58,820 nucleotides of DNA, from assembly GCA_020850535.1 (NCBI GenBank), contig JADZEM010000081.1, positions 1 to 58,820 on the forward strand. The letters are read 5' to 3'. The stretch's first letter is position 1; every line of letters starts with the position of its first letter. The position numbers were made by a program, and so were the translations under genes. Shown here piece by piece: positions 52,462-58,820 of this stretch. Under the pieces are notes generated by a model. The model made no database searches. It was not told the DNA's origin and saw only the letters and a program-made list of their open reading frames with translations. The DNA comes from Chloroflexota bacterium (GTDB lineage Bacteria > Chloroflexota > UBA6077 > JACCZL01).

Positions 52462-54931
52462 ACCGATCCTTCCAGTCCTGGAGCGTGGCTGCGACGGCCC
52501 GGTCGGCCTCCTCCAACCACGCCCGGTCGGTGGAGGTCACCTGAAGCGCGCGCCCCGCCGTCGTGGCGCTCAGCCCGAGGAGCGCCCCCAGCGTCTCCGA
52601 GAGGTAGACGCGCTCCGGGCCGCTCAGGTTGCCGAGGCTGCGCCGAAGCACCGGCAGCAAGGGGGTCAACTGCTCCAGCTCGAGGCCGGCCAGGAACTCC
52701 GTCACCGCGCCGACGAGCGCCCGATTTCGCACCAGCGTCGCCCGGTGCAGCACGAACAGGCCCGACACCAGACGTGCGTTGTCGACGGCGTCCGTGACGG
52801 AGGACAGCCAGTAGCGCAGCCGGGCGGTCAGGTCGCCGTCGGCGAGCCGACCGCCAAGCTCCAGCAGCACCAGCGCCAGGCCGCGCAGCATCGGGTTGCT
52901 GGCCGGGCGCTCGGCAACCGAGGCGATGGCCTCCCAGAACGCGTCAAGCTCGCCTGCGACTACGTTAGAGCGACGCTGCACCAGCTCGTGCAGGGCTACC
53001 AGGGTCGTGCGAACCTCGTCTGCCGCTTCGTCGGCGCAGACGGTCGCGGCCGGCAGGTGCAGCACCGCTCGCGCGAACAGCCGCCGTGCGAGGTCGAGAA
53101 GTCGCGCGGACGGCAGCTTGCGCGCGGCACCGTAGGCCAGCAGGCCGTCCAGGTGGTACGTCGCCCGCGCCAGCGCCGGAAAGCTGCCGCTGTCCGCCGC
53201 CAGCGACTCGCAGCGGGCCAGCGCCGCGCCGAACGCCGGGCTCTCGGCCAGGTCGCACAGCGCCATCTGCAACAGCGCCTCGGTGCCGCTGTCCACGCGC
53301 TGCGCGCCGTCCAGGCGCTCGCGCAGGACGCGCCCCGTCGCCTCGGCCAGCGTGCTGCCCCAGGCCGTCCGCTCGATGAGCCGACCGTCCGTGGCCGGGC
53401 TCCACTGGACCTCCCAGCGCTCGCGGACCCGCCCGAGCTGTTCGAGCGGTCCCCTCGCCAACTGCCCACCCAGCCCGCTGGCCTGCTCCGACGCGAACGG
53501 CACGCCCAGCGCGCGCAGGCGGTGAAACAGCACCGACTGCTCGGCCTCGGCAGCGTTCCCGGCCAGGTGGACCAGCACGATCTTTGGCGTGTCCTGAAGC
53601 GGGAGCCGCAGACGGTCCACCGTCGCGTAGAACTCGTCCTGGAGTGGCGTTCGGCCGGCCCGCCCGGTGACCCGCCCGACGGCGTCCCCGATCAGCACAC
53701 CCTGGATCGCCGTGGAGACCACGTCGCCGTGCCCCTGGCCGAAACAGGCGATGGCCGCGTCCACCAGCTCGTCGACGCCGGGGGCCTGCTTGTCCCGCAT
53801 CGCGGCCAGCGTTGCCGCCAGCGTCTGCGCGTCGATGGCCTGGGCGACCGATGCGCCATGACCCCGCCGCCGTAAATGCCGCGCGAGCACGACCAGCCCG
53901 CTCCGGGTGGCGGCGGCATAGTCGCCGTTTCGTTCCCAGACCTGCTGGTAGTACCAGGGCGCGCGGTTGCCAGCGCCGTACCCGGCCTGCTCGCTGAGAC
54001 GCGGATACGAGTAGGGGATCAGGGCAAGCTGGGCCGCCGTGGGTTCTGGGTGTTCGGCTGCGGGCTCCGGGGAGGGCAGGGCCGCCGACAGCTCACCCGC
54101 ATCGGGCGGCAAAACGGGATCGGGGGACGCATAGGCAGCGGCGATGGGGCCGGCGTGCGCTGCGCCACACACCAGCAGGATGTCCGCGTCGGCAATGCCT
54201 CGGCTCAGCGACGCGGAAGCGGCTGCAGCCATCGCCCGTTCGCGCGCGTCGTCGTATCCGCGATCTCGCCCGCTCAGAAGCTCGCGGGCCTGCGCTCCGA
54301 ACGCCGTCATCAGCTCGACATAACGCGCAGAGTGACCGCTGCCGGCCTCCTGCTCGAAGCCCGCTTCCCAGAACGCCTCGAACGAGCCAAAGCCGGCCGC
54401 CTCGGCCAGGGCCGCCATGTACTCGGCGTAGCCAACGTTCAGGGGTGCATCCTCCCCCTCTCCGCGCCGGGGATGATGTCGGCGAAGCCGATGGTCGCGC
54501 CGCGCAACGGGTTGGGGGGTGAGGTTCGTCGGGGGCCGCGGGGTGAGGCTGTCCGCGCTGCGCCCGGCTGTCTCGCCATCGTCTGCCGTCTCGGTAACGA
54601 CCGCCTCTTCCACCTGCCACGCCAGCGTCACACTGGTTGGCAGATCGCAGAAGCGCACCTCGGCGCCGACCTCGCGGCCGGCGGTCATCGCTACGTATTC
54701 CGGCGAGTACGCGCAGAACGGGTAGTAGGCCGCCCGCACGTCCTCGCCCTGCCGCTGGTAGGCGTACACCGCGACCGGTGGCCGCGTGGCGGGGTCTGTC
54801 AACTGCTCGATCAGGTCGGTCGCGTCGGACGGACCCTCGATCAGCACGACGCGCGGACGCCGCTCGCGGATCAGCCGTCCGACATGCAGGGCAGCCGCTG
54901 GCGAGTGGTGGCGGATCGGGACGATCAGCAC
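52445..54931 (-). CDS. DUF5682 family protein (YehM-like)
   Basis: The 828-residue protein begins with the family block LIVPIRHHSPAAALHVGRLI then VVLIEGPSDATDLI, followed by VAVYAY and YYPFCAYSPEY, typical of DUF5682. The C-terminal two thirds are mostly helical repeats (DTPKIVLVHLAGN, EALLQMALCDLAES). The GTG start follows GAGAGG by seven bases. Residues about 125-165 are an odd Pro/Arg-rich insertion (LTPRPPTNLTPQ) that looks like a translated intergenic repeat. Function unknown; it is the constant large partner in MoxR-VWA-SWIM operons. Confidence 0.88.
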   Translation of the reverse strand: MLIVPIRHHSPAAALHVGRLIRERRPRVVLIEGPSDATDLIEQLTDPATRPPVAVYAYQRQGEDVRAAYYPFCAYSPEYVAMTAGREVGAEVRFCDLPTSVTLAWQVEEAVVTETADDGETAGRSADSLTPRPPTNLTPQPVARRDHRLRRHHPRRGEGEDAPLNVGYAEYMAALAEAAGFGSFEAFWEAGFEQEAGSGHSARYVELMTAFGAQARELLSGRDRGYDDARERAMAAAASASLSRGIADADILLVCGAAHAGPIAAAYASPDPVLPPDAGELSAALPSPEPAAEHPEPTAAQLALIPYSYPRLSEQAGYGAGNRAPWYYQQVWERNGDYAAATRSGLVVLARHLRRRGHGASVAQAIDAQTLAATLAAMRDKQAPGVDELVDAAIACFGQGHGDVVSTAIQGVLIGDAVGRVTGRAGRTPLQDEFYATVDRLRLPLQDTPKIVLVHLAGNAAEAEQSVLFHRLRALGVPFASEQASGLGGQLARGPLEQLGRVRERWEVQWSPATDGRLIERTAWGSTLAEATGRVLRERLDGAQRVDSGTEALLQMALCDLAESPAFGAALARCESLAADSGSFPALARATYHLDGLLAYGAARKLPSARLLDLARRLFARAVLHLPAATVCADEAADEVRTTLVALHELVQRRSNVVAGELDAFWEAIASVAERPASNPMLRGLALVLLELGGRLADGDLTARLRYWLSSVTDAVDNARLVSGLFVLHRATLVRNRALVGAVTEFLAGLELEQLTPLLPVLRRSLGNLSGPERVYLSETLGALLGLSATTAGRALQVTSTDRAWLEEADRAVAATLQDWKDRYGIGA

Positions 54932-54951
54932 GGGCCGGCCTCTCGTTGCCG

Positions 54952-56094
54952 CTACCGGCCGAGCAGATCGTGGCCGGCCGCGTACAGGTCGCGCCAGAGC
55001 CGCTCGGATCGCGTCTTCGCCACCGTCTCCAGATACTCCTGGAGCACCGCGAGATCGGCCTGGTTCTCCTTGGCGACCGTCCCGACCAGCGCTCCGACGC
55101 AGTCCTGCACCGTTGGCTGTCCCTGCCCGCCCACTCCGAAGAATGACCCGACGAGCGCGCCGTCCGCCACCACCGAGATCAGCTCGGCGGTACTGAGGAC
55201 CGTTGACGGCGACTTGACCTTCGCCTTGCCGTCAACCGTCTGGCCGCGCCGCAGCTCCGAGAACACCGTTGCCAGCAAGCGGATCAGATCGCGCGGCACG
55301 GCGGCCGGCACGCCAAGGTCGGCCAGCAGCTCGCCGCTGCGCCGCTCGACCAGTGCCACTTCTTGCTCGATGTCCGCCACGACGGGGATGGTCACGAAGT
55401 TGAACCGCCGCTTTAGCGCCGACGACATCTCGTTGACGCCCCGGTCGCGGGTGTTGGCCGTGGCGATCGCGGCGAACCCACGTCGGGCCGGCACCACCTC
55501 GTGCAGCTCCGGAATCGCCACCTGCTTCTCGGACAGCACCGAGATCAGGGCGTCCTGCACCTCGGCAGCGCACCGCGTCAGCTCCTCCAGCCGCACGACC
55601 TGCCCCTGCTGCATGCCGCGCAGCACGGGACTTTCCACCAGCGCCCGACGCGTCGGCCCCTCGGCGATCAGGAGCGCGTAGTTCCAGGAGTATTTGACCT
55701 GCTCCTCAGTGGTGCCGGCCGTGCCCTGCACCACGAGCTGCGACGTCCCCGAGATGGCCGCCGACAGGTGCTCTGACAGCCACGACTTGGCCGTTCCCGG
55801 CTCGCCGGCCAGCATCAGCGCCCGATCCGAAGCCAGCGTCGCGATGGCCACCTGTACCAGCCGCCGGTCCCCGACGAACTTCGGCTGCACCTGGACGGGA
55901 CCGTTGGGACCAGGAACGGCCTCGCGGCTGCCGAGGATGAACGTCTCGACGGCTCGCGGCGAGAGCTGCCACCCGGGCGGCCGCGCACCACGGTCGGCTG
56001 ACTGGAGCGCCGCCAGCTCGGCGGCGCACCGCACCTCGGCCGGCTGCCGCACAACCCCGTTACTGCCCGCTGGTGCTGTCCCCGCTGCTGACAC
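54952..56094 (-). CDS. MoxR-like AAA+ ATPase (YehL-like)
   Basis: The 380-residue ATPase has Walker A AGEPGTAKSW, Walker B region VVRLEELTRCAAEVQDAL, sensor 1 IATANTRDRG and arginine-finger segment SALKRRFNFVTIP. It belongs to the YehL-type branch, distinct from the MoxR at 44039. GTG at 56094 is preferred since GGAGG stands five bases upstream; the GTG at 56100 overlaps that motif. It is the first gene of the five-gene operon running to 48875 and presumably powers remodelling by the VWA, DUF5682 and SWIM proteins. Confidence 0.92.
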   Translation of the reverse strand: MSAAGTAPAGSNGVVRQPAEVRCAAELAALQSADRGARPPGWQLSPRAVETFILGSREAVPGPNGPVQVQPKFVGDRRLVQVAIATLASDRALMLAGEPGTAKSWLSEHLSAAISGTSQLVVQGTAGTTEEQVKYSWNYALLIAEGPTRRALVESPVLRGMQQGQVVRLEELTRCAAEVQDALISVLSEKQVAIPELHEVVPARRGFAAIATANTRDRGVNEMSSALKRRFNFVTIPVVADIEQEVALVERRSGELLADLGVPAAVPRDLIRLLATVFSELRRGQTVDGKAKVKSPSTVLSTAELISVVADGALVGSFFGVGGQGQPTVQDCVGALVGTVAKENQADLAVLQEYLETVAKTRSERLWRDLYAAGHDLLGR

Positions 56095-56243
56095 CGCCAC
56101 CTCCGTGCGTGCTGACGTCCCGCCAGTCAGTCTGCCGCGCCGGCAATGGCGCGCTCAACCATTCCAGTGGCGGCTGACCTCGCTACCCGTGCAAACGAGA
56201 GGGATCGTGCACCAGTCACGGTTCTGTGCGCCTTCCTCGCGTT

Positions 56244-57239
56244 TCAGGTAGATGTGCGGACCACGGTCCGTCCCTGAATGCCCCCGCCGACGATCCGCTC
56301 CAGTACCGACGGCGCCTCCGCAAGCGTGATCTCACGCACAATGGCCGAGTCCAGGTGGGGCGGCCGTAGATCGGTCGCCAGCCGCTCCCACAGCGCGATC
56401 CGCGCGGGCAGCGGGACCATCACCGAGTCGATGCCGAGGACGTTGACGGCCCGAAGGATGAACGGGAACACCGTGGAGGTGAACTCCACGCCGCCGGCAT
56501 TGCCGCTGATGGCGATGCTGCCGCCGTACTGCAAGGTCCGCAGCAGGTAGGCGAGCGTAGAGCCGCCCACGGCGTCAACCGCGCCGGCCCAGCGACTGCG
56601 CTCGAGTGGCCGGCCGCTCTCAGCGCTGGTCTCTGCGCGGCCCAGAATCTCGGTCGCGCCGAGATCGCGCAGGAAGGCGTGGGCATCGGCCGAGCCAGTG
56701 CTGGCGGCCACGGCGTAGCCGCGCGCCGCCAGGATGTCGATAGCGGTCGAACCGACGCCGCCCGACGCCCCCGTCACGATGACCGGTCCGGCCGCCGGGG
56801 TCAGGCCGGCCGCTTCGAGCCGGGCCACCGACAGCGCCGCCGTGAAGCCGGCCGTGCCGAGCGCCATCGCCTGCCGTGTGGTCAGCCCGGCCGGCAACGG
56901 CACGACCCAGCCGGCCGGCACTCGGGCGATCTCGGCCAGCCCGCCATGATGGGCGACGCCGGTATCGTACCCGTGCACGATCGCCTTGCTGCCCACGGCC
57001 ACCGAGTCAGCGTTGCTGGCGATGACCTCGCCGGCCAGGTCGATGCCCGGGATCAGCGGGTAGCCGCGGACCACCCGCCCATCGGCTCGAACGGCCAGCC
57101 CATCCTTGTAGTTGATCGACGAGTACTCGACGCGAATCGTCACGTCGCCGGGCATCAGGCGGTCAGCCGACCACTCGCGGACGGCCAGGCTGACGCCGTT
57201 CTCGGCCTTATCGACGACCAGCGCGCGGAACGACTGCAC
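56244..57239 (-). CDS. YhdH/AcuI-type medium-chain reductase (quinone oxidoreductase family)
   Basis: A 331-residue MDR enzyme without zinc. Key blocks are YSSINYKDGLAVRADGRVVRGYPLIPGIDLAGEV, GTAGFTAALSVARLE and the NADPH motif VTGASGGVGSTA, which characterise the YhdH/AcuI group of acryloyl-CoA reductases. C-terminal GGIQGRTVVR is also typical. The GTG at 57239 follows AGAGAGG by six bases and is three bases from the stop of the translin gene, so the genes form an operon with translin and AlaX. Confidence 0.9.
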   Translation of the reverse strand: MQSFRALVVDKAENGVSLAVREWSADRLMPGDVTIRVEYSSINYKDGLAVRADGRVVRGYPLIPGIDLAGEVIASNADSVAVGSKAIVHGYDTGVAHHGGLAEIARVPAGWVVPLPAGLTTRQAMALGTAGFTAALSVARLEAAGLTPAAGPVIVTGASGGVGSTAIDILAARGYAVAASTGSADAHAFLRDLGATEILGRAETSAESGRPLERSRWAGAVDAVGGSTLAYLLRTLQYGGSIAISGNAGGVEFTSTVFPFILRAVNVLGIDSVMVPLPARIALWERLATDLRPPHLDSAIVREITLAEAPSVLERIVGGGIQGRTVVRTST

Positions 57240-57242
57240 GGG

Positions 57243-57911
57243 CTACCTCTCTAACGGCTCGGATGCCGGGCCACCCTGCCGCGGCGCGCCCCGGATGCTC
57301 TGCTCGACGCGAGCGAGCGAGTTCTCCAGCTCCTGCTGCCGCAGCGCGAACGTCAGGTCGCCGCGCGTGCGCTCCAGGATGCCGCGCGTCGAATCCGTCG
57401 TGCGCCGCAGGCCGCCGGTCAGCGCGTCAGGGTAGTCGATGGTCACCAGCAGGCTGTAGATGTCGTCCATCGTCTGGAGCAGCTCGTCGGCCCCGCCAAG
57501 CTCTCCACGCCGCAGCTTGTCCAGGACGTACCGGCGAAGCTCGCCGACCGTCTCCGCCAGTCCGTTCAGGAACGGCGCGGCCGCCACGCCGAGGCTCAGC
57601 GGTTCGGGGAAGGCCGATCCGCTGAGCATCGCCAGCGTGTACGTCGCCTCGACGAACTCCTTCTGCGCGTCCTGGACGTAGCCGGTGTAGAACAGGTCAG
57701 GGTGGGGAGCAAGGTCCGCCGTCAGCCGCTCGGAGAGGGTGCGGGCAGCGTTCAGCAGCGTCTGCGCCTGCTCGAAATCGCGGCGGTGGACGGCGCGAAT
57801 CGTGTTGGCGCAGGTTCGGGTCAGTTCGCGGGAGTGGGCCAATGCCTGCTCACGGGCGGCATTCTTGGTCTCGAACTCGGACCGTGCCCAGCGTTCGATA
57901 TCTTCGAGAAT
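57243..57911 (-). CDS. Translin family RNA/DNA-binding protein
   Basis: A helical protein of the translin superfamily, with TYTLAM and the diagnostic YTGYVQDAQKEFVEA block. The first ordinary start in frame is TTG at 57842 (199 residues), but this cuts the conserved N-terminal helix. The frame continues upstream through LEDIERWARSEFETKNAARE and AL, which matches the family, back to an ATT at 57911; GGAG lies eight bases before that ATT, three bases from the AlaX stop. A non-standard ATT start (222 residues) is therefore proposed. Translins bind and process small RNAs; the bacterial role is unclear. It lies between AlaX and the reductase. Confidence 0.8.
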   Translation of the reverse strand: MLEDIERWARSEFETKNAAREQALAHSRELTRTCANTIRAVHRRDFEQAQTLLNAARTLSERLTADLAPHPDLFYTGYVQDAQKEFVEATYTLAMLSGSAFPEPLSLGVAAAPFLNGLAETVGELRRYVLDKLRRGELGGADELLQTMDDIYSLLVTIDYPDALTGGLRRTTDSTRGILERTRGDLTFALRQQELENSLARVEQSIRGAPRQGGPASEPLER

Positions 57912-57913
57912 GG

Positions 57914-58639
57914 TCAGCTCTCCAGCACGATTTCGAGCCGCTTGTTGATGCGGCCCTTGTTCTCAAACTTCGAGATCCGCACGCGCCCGACCTCGGCTGT
58001 GTTGGCGACGTGGGTGCCGCCGTCCGCCTGCTGGTCGATGCCCTCGATGTTGACGACGCGGACGTCCTGGATGGCGGGCGGCAGCAGGTTGATGTTGGTG
58101 CGGATCAGGTCAGGGATCTGAAACGCCTCCTCACGCGGAAGCACCGTGACGTGGATCGGATGGCCCTCGGCCAGCAGCCGGTTCGTCTCGTCCACGATGG
58201 CCTGCCGCCGCTCAGCCGACAGGTCTTCCAGGGCGAAGTCCATCCGGGCGCGGTCCGTGTACATCTGACCGCCGGTCACCAGCGACCCGAACAGCCGGTA
58301 GATCACGCCGGACACCGAGTGCAGCGCCGTGTGATACCGCATCAGGACGTAGCGGCGGTCCCAATCGATCTCGCCGAACACCGTCATGCCGACGGGCGGC
58401 GCATCGCCATCGATCTTGTGGAGCAGGTCCGCGCCCTGCTTCTTGATCTCGACCACCCGGCAGGTCTGGGCATCGCCGGAGGCGTCCGTCCAGGTCAGCG
58501 TGCCGGTGTCGTGGGGCTGGCCGCCGCCCGTGGCATAGAAGACCGAGCGATCCAGCACGACCGCTCCGTCGCGGATCTCCTGAACGACGGCATCCATCGT
58601 CTTGAGGTAGGCGTCTCGGAGGTACAACTGGTCGGTCAT
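57914..58639 (-). CDS. Alanyl-tRNA editing protein AlaX-like
   Basis: The 241-residue free-standing editing domain hydrolyses mischarged Ser- or Gly-tRNA(Ala). FYATGGGQPHDTG and the zinc histidines HTALH (H103, H107) are present. The second zinc motif, usually CxGTH, reads DGGTHVANT (residues 206-214) with aspartate for cysteine and H210 kept. ATG at 58639 follows GGAGG by four bases; the longer frame to 58801 is rejected. It is the first gene of a three-gene operon with translin and a YhdH-type reductase. Confidence 0.9.
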   Translation of the reverse strand: MTDQLYLRDAYLKTMDAVVQEIRDGAVVLDRSVFYATGGGQPHDTGTLTWTDASGDAQTCRVVEIKKQGADLLHKIDGDAPPVGMTVFGEIDWDRRYVLMRYHTALHSVSGVIYRLFGSLVTGGQMYTDRARMDFALEDLSAERRQAIVDETNRLLAEGHPIHVTVLPREEAFQIPDLIRTNINLLPPAIQDVRVVNIEGIDQQADGGTHVANTAEVGRVRISKFENKGRINKRLEIVLES

Positions 58640-58779
58640 CTTCCCTCCGCCGACCGATTGTACCAGAGCGATTCGGCGCGGTCTCGCTGGCGGTCTAGAA
58701 GCCCGGCCGGAAAGGGGGGCTACCGGGAGGGTGGGGCGGCCGGGTAGGATGAAGGCAGCCGGTGGGTCGGGGTGCAGGG

Positions 58780-58820
58780 ATGCTGGGGAAGCGCGGGCCA
58801 CAGCGGGGGCTGTTCGAGGC
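58780..58820 (+). CDS. 5' end of a possible transposase gene, cut by the window edge
   Basis: ATG at 58780 opens a frame MLGKRGPQRGLFEA that runs off the window. The short sequence resembles the start of IS1182-type transposases (M-L-G-x-R-x-P-Q-x-x-L-F-x-A), but 13 residues cannot prove it. A weak purine-rich stretch (GGGTGCAGGG) precedes it. If real, an insertion-sequence left end should lie in 58660-58780. Confidence 0.35.
   Translation, partial: MLGKRGPQRGLFE

Noticed and set aside
1-58820. tRNA, rRNA or riboswitch genes
   Set aside because: No cloverleaf with a GGTTCGA-type T arm, no rRNA-like sequence and no known riboswitch core was noticed by eye; tRNAscan and Rfam searches would settle this.

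Overview
This window is high-GC, gene-dense bacterial chromosome. Gene content and style suggest a Chloroflexota member, possibly Thermomicrobia-like: frequent GTG starts, several F420/flavin luciferase-like oxidoreductases, phytanoyl-CoA dioxygenase and Gfo/Idh/MocA families, and many intergenic hairpin repeats. This placement is an inference; no rRNA, tRNA or ribosomal-protein marker was seen.

Layout. 0.2-2.9 kb: three minus-strand membrane genes built from copies of one ~210-residue unit. 3.1-6.1 kb: cupin, Gfo/Idh/MocA oxidoreductase and luciferase-like oxidoreductase. 6.3-7.2 kb: a MoaD-like ubiquitin-fold gene with a small partner, then a peroxiredoxin remnant. 7.2-14.2 kb: MFS exporter, HpcH aldolase, PhyH dioxygenase, a second luciferase-like enzyme, DNA-3-methyladenine glycosylase I, GNAT acetyltransferase and haloacid dehalogenase. 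14.6-18.7 kb: overlapping sucA/sucB. 19.0-24.8 kb: glutamine-amidotransferase-like hydrolase, an M24 protein that has lost metal ligands, and a sulfur module (cysteine-dioxygenase-like protein, four-domain rhodanese, TPR membrane protein). 25.5-29.9 kb: an iron-uptake operon (imelysin, FTR1 permease, di-heme cytochrome). 30.0-31.7 kb: a lower-GC toxin-antitoxin-like pair (XRE-ImmA/IrrE plus DUF4411 PIN). 32-34.3 kb: aldo/keto reductase and a second Gfo/Idh/MocA enzyme. 34.8-41.2 kb: a MacAB-like export operon with an exceptionally long coiled-coil adaptor and a PqqD/M50-like membrane protein lacking the protease motif. 42.0-45.1 kb: a MoxR-DUF58-VWA operon. 45.4-48.8 kb: small secreted protein, RidA-like remnant and an orphan hydantoinase A. 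48.9-56.1 kb: a five-gene MoxR-DUF5682-VWA-SWIM operon, like E. coli yehL-M-P-Q plus one extra gene. 56.2-58.8 kb: YhdH-type reductase, translin and AlaX, ending at the first codons of a possible transposase.

Gaps between transcription units are filled by repeats. Family A is a ~218-bp MITE-like element with CAGGGCGATTGC-type terminal inverted repeats. Family B is a long hairpin ending in GTCATCCTGAGC or GTCATCCCGACC. There are also heptamer arrays, a 16-bp array, a 17-bp array and a 26-bp minisatellite inside a family B loop.

The best candidates for an under-described system are the yeh-like operon with its unrecognised fifth gene, the export locus with its pseudo-protease, and the imelysin-FTR1-cytochrome operon whose proteins share one helical domain.
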